Shown here in pieces: positions 1-8,581 of a stretch of DNA of 64,000 bases. The position numbers were made by a program, and so were the translations under genes. The stretch is from UBA1801 sp035353395 (GTDB lineage Bacteria; Acidobacteriota; Holophagae; Holophagales; Holophagaceae): NCBI GenBank assembly GCA_035353395.1, contig DAOPZL010000002.1, positions 61,051 to 125,050 of the forward strand, given 5' to 3'. Each line of letters begins with the position of its first letter. The stretch's first letter is position 1. The notes under the pieces were generated by a model. It saw nothing but the letters and a program-made list of their open reading frames with translations, was not told where the DNA came from and searched no databases.

Positions 1-1152
1 ACCGGCGATCTCGCGGCGCGGGTGGGCCTGGAGCGGCAGGGGGGCGGTGCGGGCCACGCCCTGGACTCGGACCTCTGGGCCCGCCTGGACGCCTACCGGG
101 AGGCCGAACGGTCGGCCTTCGCGCCCGGGGCCTGCCGGGCGGCGGGCCTGGACCCTGGGCTGGTCCAGCAGGTCCGCCGGGGCTTCAGGGCCCTCGGCGG
201 GCATCCCGGCGAAGACCTTCCCGAAGCCGAGACCAGGCTCCTCGAGGCGCTCCTGTCCGCCTACCCAGACCGGGTGGCCAAGGCGGGCGGGATGGGCACC
301 TTCACCCTGATGGGCGGAGGCGGCGCCCGGCTGGACGACCGGAGCCGGGTGCGGAACGCGGACCTGGTCCTCGCGCTCGAAGCGGAGGAGGTGGCCCGGG
401 GCACGGGCCGGGAAGTGCGGATCCGGACGGCCTCCCGCATCGAGCCGGAATGGCTCCTGGAGACCTTCCCGGAGGCGATCCGGGACGCCGAGGCGGTCGT
501 CTTCGATCCGGGGAGCGGAAGGGTGGAGCGCCGCTCCGGGCTCTTCTACGAGGACCTGTGCCTCGACGAGAGCCGGCGGGGCGCCGATCCGTCGGATCCG
601 GCCACGGCGGCCTGTCTGGCGGAGGCCGTCCTGGTCCGCGGCCTCGGGCCGGCCCAGGGGATCGTGGATCGTCTGCTGGAGCGCGCGCAGTTCCTGAGGG
701 AGCAGCGTCCGGACCTGGGGATCCCCGGACGCCAGGAATTGCTCGGGGACATGGTGGGAAGAGCCTGCATGGGGTGCGCCTCCCTCAAGGACCTTGTCCC
801 CCTCGACTGGGGCTGGGCCCTGCGGGAGACGCTGGGACGGGAGGCCGGCCGCCTGCTGGAGGCCTGGGCCCCGGAATCCGTCCAGCTCCCGGGACGGCGG
901 GTGAAGGTCAACTACGGAGGTTCCTCGCCCTGGATCGAATCGAGGCTCCAGGACTTCCTGGGCCTGAAGGCGGGTCCCTGCGTGGCCGGAGGCCGCGTCC
1001 CGCTGGTCCTGCACCTGCTGGCGCCCAACCACCGGGCCGTGCAGGTCACCACGGACCTCGCGGGGTTCTGGCGGAGGGCCTACCAGGAGCTGCGGCCCCA
1101 GCTCTCCCGGCGGTATCCGAAACACGAGTGGCCCTTGGATCCGGGGGCCTGA
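1..1152 (+). CDS. hrpB: ATP-dependent helicase HrpB, C-terminal part (5' partial)
   Basis: The reading frame is open from the first base, so the gene begins upstream of the window. About 383 codons are visible. They correspond to the region after the helicase core of HrpB-type DExH-box helicases. The last 110 residues carry the HrpB-specific C-terminal domain, ending with VTTDLAGFWRR, an RRYPKHEWPLDP-type tail and a GGRVPLVLHLLAPN block, all characteristic of the family. The role is RNA/DNA-dependent ATPase activity in the cytoplasm; the cellular task of HrpB is poorly known. The helicase motifs themselves are outside the window, so activity cannot be judged. The GTG at 22 is an internal codon and not a start. 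A KAS III gene follows 104 bases downstream with its own ribosome binding site. Confidence 0.85.
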   Translation, partial: TGDLAARVGLERQGGGAGHALDSDLWARLDAYREAERSAFAPGACRAAGLDPGLVQQVRRGFRALGGHPGEDLPEAETRLLEALLSAYPDRVAKAGGMGTFTLMGGGGARLDDRSRVRNADLVLALEAEEVARGTGREVRIRTASRIEPEWLLETFPEAIRDAEAVVFDPGSGRVERRSGLFYEDLCLDESRRGADPSDPATAACLAEAVLVRGLGPAQGIVDRLLERAQFLREQRPDLGIPGRQELLGDMVGRACMGCASLKDLVPLDWGWALRETLGREAGRLLEAWAPESVQLPGRRVKVNYGGSSPWIESRLQDFLGLKAGPCVAGGRVPLVLHLLAPNHRAVQVTTDLAGFWRRAYQELRPQLSRRYPKHEWPLDPGA

Positions 1153-1256
1153 GGAGAGGCGTCGGGGTCCCGGGGCCGGCCGGGCCCATGAGTGAAGCGC
1201 ATCACTTGGGGTTCGGAGCGAAATGAGCCAAAGTAAGAGGAATTCTGGAGGGCGAC

Positions 1257-2372
1257 ATGGTTCAGTCTTCACCGTCCCTGGGGGACAGAAACTTCCAGCC
1301 GCGGACCGTCATCATCGGGACTGGCAGTTGCCTCCCCTCCAGGAAGGTGCCGAATGAACATTTCCTGGAGCATGCGTTCTTCGAGGACTACGACCGGCCT
1401 TACGGCGAAGGGGAGACCCGCGGGATCGTCTCGAAGTTCCAGGAGATCACGGACATCTCCGAGCGCCGCTACGTGACGGATGACCTGGTCGCCTCCGACC
1501 TGGCCTTCGTGGCGGGCCGGCAGGCGGTGGAGGCCGCGGGCATCGATCCGGAGACCCTGGACTACATCATCGTGGCCCATAATTTCGGGGACGTGCGCTC
1601 GGAGAACCGCCGCTCGGACTTCGTCCCCACCCTGGCTGCCCGGGTGAAGGCCAAGCTCAGGATCGCGAATCCCGCCTGCATCGCCTACGACCTGCCTTTC
1701 GGCTGCCCGGGCTGGCTCCAGGCCGTCATCCAGGCCAACTACTACCTCCGTTCGGGGGACGCCAAGCGGGCCCTGGTCATCGGTGCCGAGACCCTCTCCC
1801 GCATCTCCGACCCCTACGACCGGGACAGCATGATCTACGCGGATGGAGCCGGCGCCGTGGTCCTGGAGGCCCAGGCTCACCAGGAGCCGGTCGGCATCCT
1901 TTCCCATGCCGTCCGCTCCGACACCCTGAACCATGCAGGACTGTTGTGGATGGGGCCGTCGTTCAACCGCGAGGGCGGGAACGGGCAGCTCTACCTCAAG
2001 ATGCAGGGCCGGAAGCTCTACGAGTACGCCCTGACCACCGTCCCGGGGGTGGTCCGCCAGAGCCTCGAACGGGCCGGGCTCACGCTGACCGACGTGGACA
2101 AGGTGCTGATCCACCAGGCGAACGGGAAGATGGACGACGCGATCCTCAAGCGCCTCTTCAAGCTCTATGGCCTCCGGGAGGTCCCGGCCGGGATCATGCC
2201 CATGACGGTTTCCTGGCTCGGGAACAGTTCGGTGGCGACCATCCCGACGCTCCTGGACCTCATCTCCAGGGGGCAGATGGAAGGACATGCCTTGAAGTGC
2301 GGCGACAGGGTCGTCTTCGCCTCGGTGGGAGCCGGGATGAACGTCAACGCCCTCGTCTACCGCTGCCCGTAG
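1257..2372 (+). CDS. 3-oxoacyl-ACP synthase III family protein (KAS III)
   Basis: A thiolase-fold condensing enzyme of 371 residues that would join an acyl-CoA or acyl starter to malonyl-ACP. The catalytic triad is visible: Cys150 in FGCPGW, His286 in LIHQAN and Asn323 in WLGNSS. The start ATG is preceded by GGAGG with good spacing. The protein is about 50 residues longer than housekeeping FabH (about 320), with an extended N-terminus and an insert around residues 40-60, so it belongs to the wider KAS III family used for special starters. Substrate cannot be read from sequence. It stands alone between a helicase gene and a sensor kinase gene. A second, shorter KAS III is encoded at 29213-30139 next to an ACP. 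Confidence 0.85.
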   Translation: MVQSSPSLGDRNFQPRTVIIGTGSCLPSRKVPNEHFLEHAFFEDYDRPYGEGETRGIVSKFQEITDISERRYVTDDLVASDLAFVAGRQAVEAAGIDPETLDYIIVAHNFGDVRSENRRSDFVPTLAARVKAKLRIANPACIAYDLPFGCPGWLQAVIQANYYLRSGDAKRALVIGAETLSRISDPYDRDSMIYADGAGAVVLEAQAHQEPVGILSHAVRSDTLNHAGLLWMGPSFNREGGNGQLYLKMQGRKLYEYALTTVPGVVRQSLERAGLTLTDVDKVLIHQANGKMDDAILKRLFKLYGLREVPAGIMPMTVSWLGNSSVATIPTLLDLISRGQMEGHALKCGDRVVFASVGAGMNVNALVYRCP

Positions 2373-2449
2373 GACCGGCGGACGAACCCTCGCGACTGCG
2401 GATAAATCGGCAGGAAGCGTCTACACTTGGACCACCTAGGAAGCGGAAC

Positions 2450-4918
2450 ATGCAACCAGCCTATCCGGTGGTTTCTGGTGGTTCGCCATGCGACCCTGCG
2501 CCGCTGGACGGCGATATGGAACGGCGCCTCACGCGGCTCTCGAGCCTCGTGGAGATCGGCAAGGCCCTTGCCGCGAGCCTGGAGCTGGAGGCGCTGCTCG
2601 AGACCGTGCACTGGCAGGTCGGCCGCGTCTTCGACGCCTCCAGCTTCTTCGTCGCCATCCACGAGGGAGGCTCGCGAGAATGGAGGATGGCCCTGTGCTA
2701 CGAACACGGGGAGCGCCAGGCGCCGGAATGCTATCCCCTCGACGAAGGGCTCACCGGCTACATCATCCGGACCCGCTCCAGGCTGATGTTCCGGACCCCG
2801 GCCGATCTCGGCGCCTTTCTCGAGCGGGAGGGCGACATCGGGGTGGGCGAACCCGCCATCTCGTGGATGGGCGTTCCCCTGATCGCGGGCGACCGGGTGG
2901 TGGGCGCGATGGTGATCCAGAACTACGACCGGGAGGTCCAGTACCAGGAGAGCGACCTCGAATTCTTCTCGACGGTCGGCGCCCAGGTCGCCATCGCCAT
3001 CCAGAACGCCCGCCTCTTCCGGACCGTCTACGACCGGGCGCAGGACCTCTCGGTGCTCCTGGAGATCTCCAGGGCCCTGTCGACCAACCTCGAGCTCGAA
3101 CCCCTCCTCGAGACGGTCTACCGGGAAGTGGGGAGGATCTTCGACACGAGGAACTTCTACATCGCCGTCCACGAGAAGGGCAGCGCCGAACACACGCTCG
3201 CCCTCCGGTCGGAGGAAGGGGTTCGCCTGGCGCCCGTCACGCGCCCCATCGGGACCGGCATTACCGGCTACATCCTGGAAACGGGCAACAGCCTGCTCCT
3301 CGGCAGCCTGTCCGAGGCCGAGGGTTTCGCGGAGCGGATGGGCGTCAAGGCCGTGGGCAAGCCGCCGCTCAGCTGGATGGGCGTGCCGCTCCCGGCGGAC
3401 GACTACATCGCGGGAATCATGGCCATCCAGAGCTACGAGAAGGAGCACGCCTACGACCCGACGGACCTGTCGCTCTTCACCATGATCGCCGCGCAGGTCG
3501 CGGTTGCGGTCAGGAACGCCCAGCTCTACAAGGAGGCCAGGCGGCGGGCCGAGGAGATGGCGAGCCTGGTGGGCCACGCCGAGATCGCCAGGCTGATCAG
3601 CGAGAAGAAGGACTATTCCATCCGGCTGCACAGCGAATACACGGACGAGGTGGGCGTGCTCACCCGCTCCCTGAACGAGATGCTCCAGCAGATCCAGCAG
3701 CGGGATGCCCAGTTGATGCACTACCAGGAACACCTGGAGGAGCAGGTCTCCCTGCGCTCGGAAGAACTCATGTGGGCCAATACGCAGGCCCTGCTGGCCA
3801 AGGGGAAGGCCGAGGAAGCCTCCCGGGCCAAGAGCGCCTTCCTCGCCAACATGAGCCACGAGCTGAGGACCCCCCTCAACGCGATCCTGCTCTACAGCGA
3901 GCTGATGCTGGACGAGGCCTCGGAGCGGGGGCTCGCGGACTTCCAGGCGGATCTGCAGAAGGTCCGCACGTCCGGGAAGCATCTCCTGTCCCTGATCGAC
4001 GAGATCCTCGACCTTTCCAAGATCGAGGCCGGCCGCATGACCCTCTTCCTCGAGGAGATCGACGTGGCGGGGCTGCTGCGGGATGTGTCCACGATGATCA
4101 AGCCCCTCATGGAGCGCAACGGGAACGCCTTCGTCCTGCGCGAATGCCCGGATCCGCGCTCGGTGTGGTCGGACCGGAAGAAGCTGAGCCAGATCCTCTA
4201 CAACCTGCTGGACAACGCCTCCAAGTTCACCCGCGAGGGGACCATCACGCTCACGGTCGGGCCGGATGCGGCGCCCTCCTTCTTCAGGATCGACGTCCGC
4301 GACAACGGCATCGGCATGAGCGCCGAGGAGGTGGGCCGGCTGTTCCAGGAGTTCACCCAGGCGGACGCGTCGACGACCCGGAAGTACAGCGGGACGGGGC
4401 TCGGGTTGGCCCTCTGCCGGCGTTTCGCGGAACTCCTCGGCGGGCAGGTCTGGGTGGAGAGCGCCCGCGGGGAGGGATCGACCTTCCACGTGCGCCTGCC
4501 CATCGCCAGCGGAGCCGGGCAGCCCCTTCCGGGGCACCAGGGCACGGTGCTGGTAGTCGACGACGAGTTCACGGTGCGGGACGCCCTGTCCCGCACGCTC
4601 ACCAAGACGGGCTACTGGGTGGCGGTGGCGAACACCGGTGCGGAGGGCCTGCAGACGGCCCGCTCCCTTCACCCGGACCTGGTCGTCCTCGACAGCCTCA
4701 TGCCGGGGCTCGACGGCTGGGAAGTGCTCCGGCGGCTCAAGGCGGAAACAGCCCTGAAGGACATCCCCGTCATTCTCCTCTCGGCGCACGAGGGTCATGA
4801 ACGAGGGCTGGAGATGGGCGCGGTCGCCACCCTCCGGAAGCCGGTGGATTGCGCCGCGCTGGTGGAGGCGATCGCGGCCCACTGCGGCAAGCAAGGCCCC
4901 GGAACCGCCGCCGGCTAG
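2450..4918 (+). CDS. hybrid sensor histidine kinase with two GAF domains and a receiver domain
   Basis: A soluble 822-residue signalling protein. Order: GAF domain 1 (about residues 25-185), GAF domain 2 (about 195-360), a HAMP-like and coiled-coil linker (about 365-455), a HisKA dimerisation domain with the phospho-acceptor His470 in FLANMSHELRTPLNAI, an HATPase_c domain (DNGIGMS and GTGLGLALC boxes), and a C-terminal receiver with DD near its start, phospho-acceptor Asp748 in VVLDSLMPG and the conserved Lys in LRKPV. The two GAF domains are clearly duplicates (both contain an ISWMGVPL/LSWMGVPL block and end in AIAIQNARL/AVAVRNAQL). No membrane segment is present, so it senses a cytoplasmic signal. 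The start at 2450 has AGGAAG six bases upstream; an in-frame ATG at 2516 is an alternative. Its stop codon overlaps the stop of the convergent ferredoxin gene. Confidence 0.93.
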   Translation: MQPAYPVVSGGSPCDPAPLDGDMERRLTRLSSLVEIGKALAASLELEALLETVHWQVGRVFDASSFFVAIHEGGSREWRMALCYEHGERQAPECYPLDEGLTGYIIRTRSRLMFRTPADLGAFLEREGDIGVGEPAISWMGVPLIAGDRVVGAMVIQNYDREVQYQESDLEFFSTVGAQVAIAIQNARLFRTVYDRAQDLSVLLEISRALSTNLELEPLLETVYREVGRIFDTRNFYIAVHEKGSAEHTLALRSEEGVRLAPVTRPIGTGITGYILETGNSLLLGSLSEAEGFAERMGVKAVGKPPLSWMGVPLPADDYIAGIMAIQSYEKEHAYDPTDLSLFTMIAAQVAVAVRNAQLYKEARRRAEEMASLVGHAEIARLISEKKDYSIRLHSEYTDEVGVLTRSLNEMLQQIQQRDAQLMHYQEHLEEQVSLRSEELMWANTQALLAKGKAEEASRAKSAFLANMSHELRTPLNAILLYSELMLDEASERGLADFQADLQKVRTSGKHLLSLIDEILDLSKIEAGRMTLFLEEIDVAGLLRDVSTMIKPLMERNGNAFVLRECPDPRSVWSDRKKLSQILYNLLDNASKFTREGTITLTVGPDAAPSFFRIDVRDNGIGMSAEEVGRLFQEFTQADASTTRKYSGTGLGLALCRRFAELLGGQVWVESARGEGSTFHVRLPIASGAGQPLPGHQGTVLVVDDEFTVRDALSRTLTKTGYWVAVANTGAEGLQTARSLHPDLVVLDSLMPGLDGWEVLRRLKAETALKDIPVILLSAHEGHERGLEMGAVATLRKPVDCAALVEAIAAHCGKQGPGTAAG

Positions 4919-5169
4919 GCCTTCTGATACACGATCACCTCCACGGGACACGCGGCGGCCGCAGCCTGGATGCTAGGCTCCAGGGCATCCCGGAGGGCGG
5001 CCTTGAGGGGGGACCTGGCTTCGCGGTTCTCGTCCTCCAGGCCGTCCTCGCGCACGGCCCCCTTGATCCGACAGGAATCGCCGGCCACCACGAAGACCTC
5101 CGGGCATTCCGCATCGCACGCGTGGCAGAGGATGCACCCTTCCTCGATCCAGACCCTCCCGATGGCCAT
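4915..5169 (-). CDS. 4Fe-4S ferredoxin
   Basis: An 84-residue cytoplasmic electron carrier. It has the single-cluster ferredoxin pattern CILCHACDAECPEVF near residue 11 and a distant ACPVEVIV near the C-terminus, as in Pyrococcus-type ferredoxins. The second position of the cluster motif is Cys, not Asp, so a stable [4Fe-4S] is expected. The Cys that would pair with the fourth N-terminal Cys in a disulphide is not at its usual place. The start ATG is preceded by AAGGAG with seven bases spacing; the open frame extends further upstream but lacks a better start. Convergent with the histidine kinase gene, the two stop codons overlapping at 4915-4918. A probable partner of nearby redox enzymes such as the flavodiiron protein, but this is inference. 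Confidence 0.88.
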   Translation of the reverse strand: MAIGRVWIEEGCILCHACDAECPEVFVVAGDSCRIKGAVREDGLEDENREARSPLKAALRDALEPSIQAAAAACPVEVIVYQKA

Positions 5170-5374
5170 GGAGCACTCCTTTCGCGGGCGGAAGCCGCAG
5201 GTCCCGCCGTGGGACCTTGGATGCCGGGTCGGGGTGGATCGATCGGAAGGATTACGGGTTCGAAGAAATTTTCGTAAATTTCGTTTTTTGCTTGCGCAAA
5301 GAGATAAAAAAGCGAAAATTGACTCGGAACGCAGTTCGATCCCCGAGGTCCAAGCCCCCATTGCGGAGTCGGCC
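5170..5374. promoter_or_regulatory. AT-rich divergent intergenic region
   Basis: The stretch around 5255-5325 is markedly AT-rich in an otherwise GC-rich window and lies between the divergent ferredoxin gene and a small + strand gene. It contains short A and T runs and a near-palindrome around an AAATTTTCG core. It probably carries promoters for both directions, but no hexamer pair is convincing enough to name. Confidence 0.4.
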
Positions 5375-5566
5375 ATGCTCAAGTCCTACGGATACAAGCT
5401 TCCCGGGTACTTCATGGAATACGGGCCCGTGCACGCCCGGAACGAGGACGAGGCGAGGAACCTCATCCGCCAGCGGTTGAACACGAAGCGTCTGCCCTGG
5501 GGCCTGCAGGTATGGGATCTCGAGGAACGCCCCCTGGCCAAGTGGCGGGTGGCCCAGGCCAGCTGA
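5375..5566 (+). CDS. small hypothetical protein (63 aa)
   Basis: A 63-residue basic protein beginning MLKSYGYKLPGYFMEYGPVH and containing DEARNLIRQRL followed by LPWGLQVWDL. I do not recognise the family. It looks like a real gene: an AT-rich promoter-like region lies upstream, a GGAG sits about eight bases before the ATG, the composition is mixed-charge and aromatic, unlike the Arg/Pro/Gly-rich shadow frames, and it ends 12 bases before the convergent DUF4010 gene. The DEARNLIRQRL helix followed by a WxLQVWDL strand suggests a compact alpha/beta fold. No cysteines, membrane segment or signal peptide. Confidence 0.55.
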   Translation: MLKSYGYKLPGYFMEYGPVHARNEDEARNLIRQRLNTKRLPWGLQVWDLEERPLAKWRVAQAS

Positions 5567-5578
5567 GGCGGCCCCCGG

Positions 5579-6844
5579 CTAGATCCAGAGCACGGGCAGC
5601 AGGCCGAGGACCGACAGGCCGGCCAGGAGGGCCAGGCTCCAGAAGCCGGCCTTGCCCCTCGCGAAGAAGCAGGCGTAGATGCCCTTTACCAGGTTGTTGC
5701 ATGCGGTGGCCACGACGATGCCGCTGGCCGCGACCTCCAGGGAGGTGGCGAGCCCGGCGGACTGGGTCATGCCCATGATGAAGGGATCCACGTCCGTCAC
5801 GCCCATGAGGGCAGCCAGGGAATAGATGCCGCTCCGGCCCAGGTAGACCACCGCCAGGTGGGTGGCCACGAGCATGACGACGAAGAGGGCGGCGAACAGG
5901 AACGCCGTGCGCAGCTCCAGGGGATTGTGGGCCTGGGTCGGGGCCGGGGGGGCCTCCTCCTGCTCGTCGGGCAGGTGGTGCCAGACCCAGCCCACGGCGA
6001 TGGCCACGACGGCGAGGGTCGCGAAGGAGGGGCCGAGCGTCGCGGCCAGGGGCGCGTTGAACATCCACACCAGTCCCAGCACCCGCAGGTACATGAGGCC
6101 CGATGCCGTCAGGATGCTGCCGGAGTAGTCGTGGGGATGGTGGCCTCCGGCGGCCCGCTTGGCCAGGACCACGGTGGTGACCGTGCTCGAGTAGATGCCT
6201 CCGAGGATACCGGAGAGGAAGATGCCGCCCCGGCCCTTCACCAGCTTCAGGAGGAGGTAGCTCGCGTAGGAGATCCCGCTCACGGCCACCACCACCAGCC
6301 ACGTCTTGAATGGATTGACGCGGAAGGGGCCGAAGTCCCGGTTGGGGACCATGGGCAGGACGACCAGGGTGAGGAGCAGGAACTTGGTGAAGGCGGTGAT
6401 CTCCTCGGGCTCGAGGCGATCCGTGAGGCCCTCCAGCACGACCTTGAGTTCCAGCAGGAGCAGGCTCACCACCACCAGGGCGCAGGCGAACCAGATGAGG
6501 CCCATGTAGACCAGGACGCCGACCAGGTAGACCACCAGCCCGGAGATTTCCGTGGTGATGCCCGCCGTGTCGGGGCTGGTCTGGAGCTTGTGCCAGTAGG
6601 ACATCACCATGAAGGCGCTGACGGCCACCAGGCCCACGAGCACCCCGAAGAGGCTCTCCTTCGAGATCAGCGCCAGCACGTAGCCCATGAGCCCCAGGAG
6701 CGGGAAGGTGCGCACGCCCCCGAACATCCGCTTGCCGCCTCGCTTCTGCTCCTCCCGCTCCAGCCCGATGAGGAAGGACAGGAAGAGCACGAGCACCAGG
6801 TGGTAGGCCTCCACCGGCACGAAAGCGAGCAGGCGTTCCTGCAT
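5579..6844 (-). CDS. MgtC/DUF4010 family integral membrane protein
   Basis: A 421-residue membrane protein with about a dozen hydrophobic segments. The N-terminal 130 residues carry the MgtC/SapB pattern (LSFLIGLEREEQKR, GGVRTFPLLGLMGY), and the rest matches the DUF4010 arrangement (NPFKTW then GRGGIFLSGILGGIYSSTVTTV, and a late GMTQSAG segment with ACNNLVKG). Members are often annotated as putative Mg2+ transport accessory or small-solute exporters; the substrate is not established. A charged, proline-rich loop near residues 300-315 (DEQEEAPPAPTQ) separates the two halves. Start ATG at 6844. The next gene on the same strand (ACT-like protein) ends 43 bases upstream. Confidence 0.85.
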   Translation of the reverse strand: MQERLLAFVPVEAYHLVLVLFLSFLIGLEREEQKRGGKRMFGGVRTFPLLGLMGYVLALISKESLFGVLVGLVAVSAFMVMSYWHKLQTSPDTAGITTEISGLVVYLVGVLVYMGLIWFACALVVVSLLLLELKVVLEGLTDRLEPEEITAFTKFLLLTLVVLPMVPNRDFGPFRVNPFKTWLVVVAVSGISYASYLLLKLVKGRGGIFLSGILGGIYSSTVTTVVLAKRAAGGHHPHDYSGSILTASGLMYLRVLGLVWMFNAPLAATLGPSFATLAVVAIAVGWVWHHLPDEQEEAPPAPTQAHNPLELRTAFLFAALFVVMLVATHLAVVYLGRSGIYSLAALMGVTDVDPFIMGMTQSAGLATSLEVAASGIVVATACNNLVKGIYACFFARGKAGFWSLALLAGLSVLGLLPVLWI

Positions 6845-6887
6845 CTTATCGGGATCCGTTCACGGGCAAGTCGAGTCCAGGCATCGG

Positions 6888-7151
6888 TCACTCGTGGCTG
6901 AACACCATCTCCTTGGCTTCGAGTCCTTCGATGGCGCGCAGCTTCTCCATCATGTTCCTGCGGACCTCGGGGCCGCCCACGAGCTCGAGCAGCACCACGC
7001 CTTCGCCGGCGCAGTAGTTGCCGGCGACTTCGTGCAGCCCCAGGCGGGTCTTGATGTTGCAGCCGAACTCCGTGAAGACCTTCTGGACCTCGCCGGCGTT
7101 CCGCAGGCGGTTGGTGACATGGATACCGAGGATGACGTGGTCTTCCTTCAT
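6888..7151 (-). CDS. small ACT/NikR-C-like domain protein
   Basis: An 87-residue single-domain protein with a beta-alpha-beta-beta-alpha-beta pattern: HVILGIHVTNR, AGEVQKVFTEFGCNIKTRLG, GVVLLELVG and a final helix and strand. This resembles the stand-alone ACT-like/NikR C-terminal-like proteins such as TM1266, which are found near iron-only hydrogenase and other redox genes. A regulatory or ligand-binding role is likely but unproven. An earlier ATG six bases upstream (7157) would sit directly on the AAGGAG ribosome binding site, so 7151 is chosen. Two cysteines (FGCN and YCAGEG) might bind metal. It lies immediately downstream of the flavodiiron gene on the same strand, with a 91-base gap. 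Confidence 0.7.
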   Translation of the reverse strand: MKEDHVILGIHVTNRLRNAGEVQKVFTEFGCNIKTRLGLHEVAGNYCAGEGVVLLELVGGPEVRRNMMEKLRAIEGLEAKEMVFSHE

Positions 7152-7242
7152 GGACATCTCCTTGGGTGAGGATCCCATCCTAGGAGAGAACCGGCGGCAA
7201 GGGAAACGGGAATTCGGCTGTCCGGGTCGCGGCGGCGCTTCC

Positions 7243-8475
7243 TCAGGCGCGGCAGGCCGCCTGGCCGGCGATGCGCCGGCCGACCTGCTCGCCCAGGGCC
7301 CGGCACTGGGCCAGGGCGTCTTCCCCGGGCACGAACTGATGCCGGACATTGCCCAGCACCTCCACGCCCATGGCCGACAGGTGCTCTTCCAGGAGGTGGA
7401 CGCTCTCGCCGCTCCAGCCGTAGCTCCCGAAGGCCCCCCCCACGAGGTTCTTCGGCTTGAGCCCCTTCAGGTAGCAGAGGGCGTCGGCCAGGGTCGGATA
7501 GATCTGCCCGTTGAGCGTGGGGCTGCCCAGCACCAGCGCCCCAGCCTCGAGGATCTCCGTGGCGATGTCCGACCGGTGGGAACCGGAGAGGGGCATCATC
7601 TTCACGGTGGCGCCGCCGCGCCTGAGTCCGTCGGAGACGACCCGGGCCATGAGGTCCGTGCTCTCCCACATGGAGTCGTAGACCACCACGGCCTTGGAGG
7701 TCGGTGCCTGGGCGGCCCAGGTGTGGTACCAGTCGACGACCTGCCCGAACTTCGAGCGCCAGATCGGGCCGTGGTCAGGAAGCGCGGTGGCGATGTCGAA
7801 ACCGGCCTTCTCCACCTTGGTGAACAGTTTGGTGATCAGGTGGCTGTAGGGAAGCAGGATGTTGGCGTAGTAGCGGCCGGCCTCCTCCCGGAGCAGGCTG
7901 TCCGGAAGCTCCTCGGCGAAGAGCTCGGAACTCGCCAGGTGCATGCCGAAGGCGTCCTGGCAGAAGAGGGCCTTGCGCTCGGCCAGGTAGCTGAACATGC
8001 TGTCGGGCCAGTGGAGCAGCGGCGTCTGCATGAACCTCACGGTGAGGGGGCCGGCGGGGGTGCCTTCCCTGCCGATCTGGATCGAGTCGCCGTCCCTCAC
8101 GGGCGCGATCTCCAGGCCGTTCCGGAAATGAGCCCTGAGTGCCTCCACGCCCCGGGGGCTCGCGTAGACCTTCTCGGGCCTGGCCAGCTCGATGAGTTCC
8201 GGCAGGCAGCCGCTGTGGTCCATCTCCGCGTGGTTGCTGATGATGATGTCGATCTTGGCGGGATCGACCACGTCGCGGATGCGGGAGACGAGTTCGTCCT
8301 TGTAGTGGGCCTTCACCGTGTCCACCAGGGTGATCTTCTCTCCCATGATCAGGTACGCGTTGTAGGTGGTTCCCCGCGCCGTGCCGTAGCCGTGGAATTC
8401 CCGCACGGACCAGTCGATGGCCCCCACCCAGTAGATGTCGTCGGCAACTTTCCGCGCCTGGAAAGGTGAACTCAT
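7243..8475 (-). CDS. A-type flavoprotein / flavodiiron protein (O2 or NO reductase)
   Basis: A 410-residue cytoplasmic enzyme of the FprA type. The N-terminal metallo-beta-lactamase-like domain carries the diiron ligands HAEMDH (residues 82-87), with later ligands in LLHWPDSM, CQDAFGMH and ALPDHGPIW. The C-terminal flavodoxin domain starts near residue 255 (AVVVYDSMWESTDLMA, the FMN phosphate loop) and contains GSPTLNGQIYP and FGSYGWSGE. Family members reduce O2 to water or NO to N2O and protect anaerobes. A GAGGAG lies seven bases before the ATG at 8475; an ATG two codons upstream would be too close to it. Electrons would come from a rubredoxin or ferredoxin; the ferredoxin at 4915-5169 is a nearby candidate. 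Confidence 0.93.
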   Translation of the reverse strand: MSSPFQARKVADDIYWVGAIDWSVREFHGYGTARGTTYNAYLIMGEKITLVDTVKAHYKDELVSRIRDVVDPAKIDIIISNHAEMDHSGCLPELIELARPEKVYASPRGVEALRAHFRNGLEIAPVRDGDSIQIGREGTPAGPLTVRFMQTPLLHWPDSMFSYLAERKALFCQDAFGMHLASSELFAEELPDSLLREEAGRYYANILLPYSHLITKLFTKVEKAGFDIATALPDHGPIWRSKFGQVVDWYHTWAAQAPTSKAVVVYDSMWESTDLMARVVSDGLRRGGATVKMMPLSGSHRSDIATEILEAGALVLGSPTLNGQIYPTLADALCYLKGLKPKNLVGGAFGSYGWSGESVHLLEEHLSAMGVEVLGNVRHQFVPGEDALAQCRALGEQVGRRIAGQAACRA

Positions 8476-8581
8476 GCGCATGCTCCTCTGCTTCCGGGCC
8501 CGGCGGCTCCGCGGAACGCGCGAAACCTGGGTCCCCGCATCCTAGGATGCCAGAAGCCGGCCCCCGCGCGCCCGACTGTGA

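Noticed and set aside
1946..2449. N-terminal 168-residue extension of the histidine kinase frame
   Set aside because: It overlaps the KAS III gene out of frame and is Arg/Pro/Gly-rich. A ribosome binding site before ATG 2450 supports the shorter protein.
2357..4951. 864-residue open frame antisense to the histidine kinase
   Set aside because: No recognisable motif, whereas the sense strand has GAF, HisKA, HATPase and receiver signatures.
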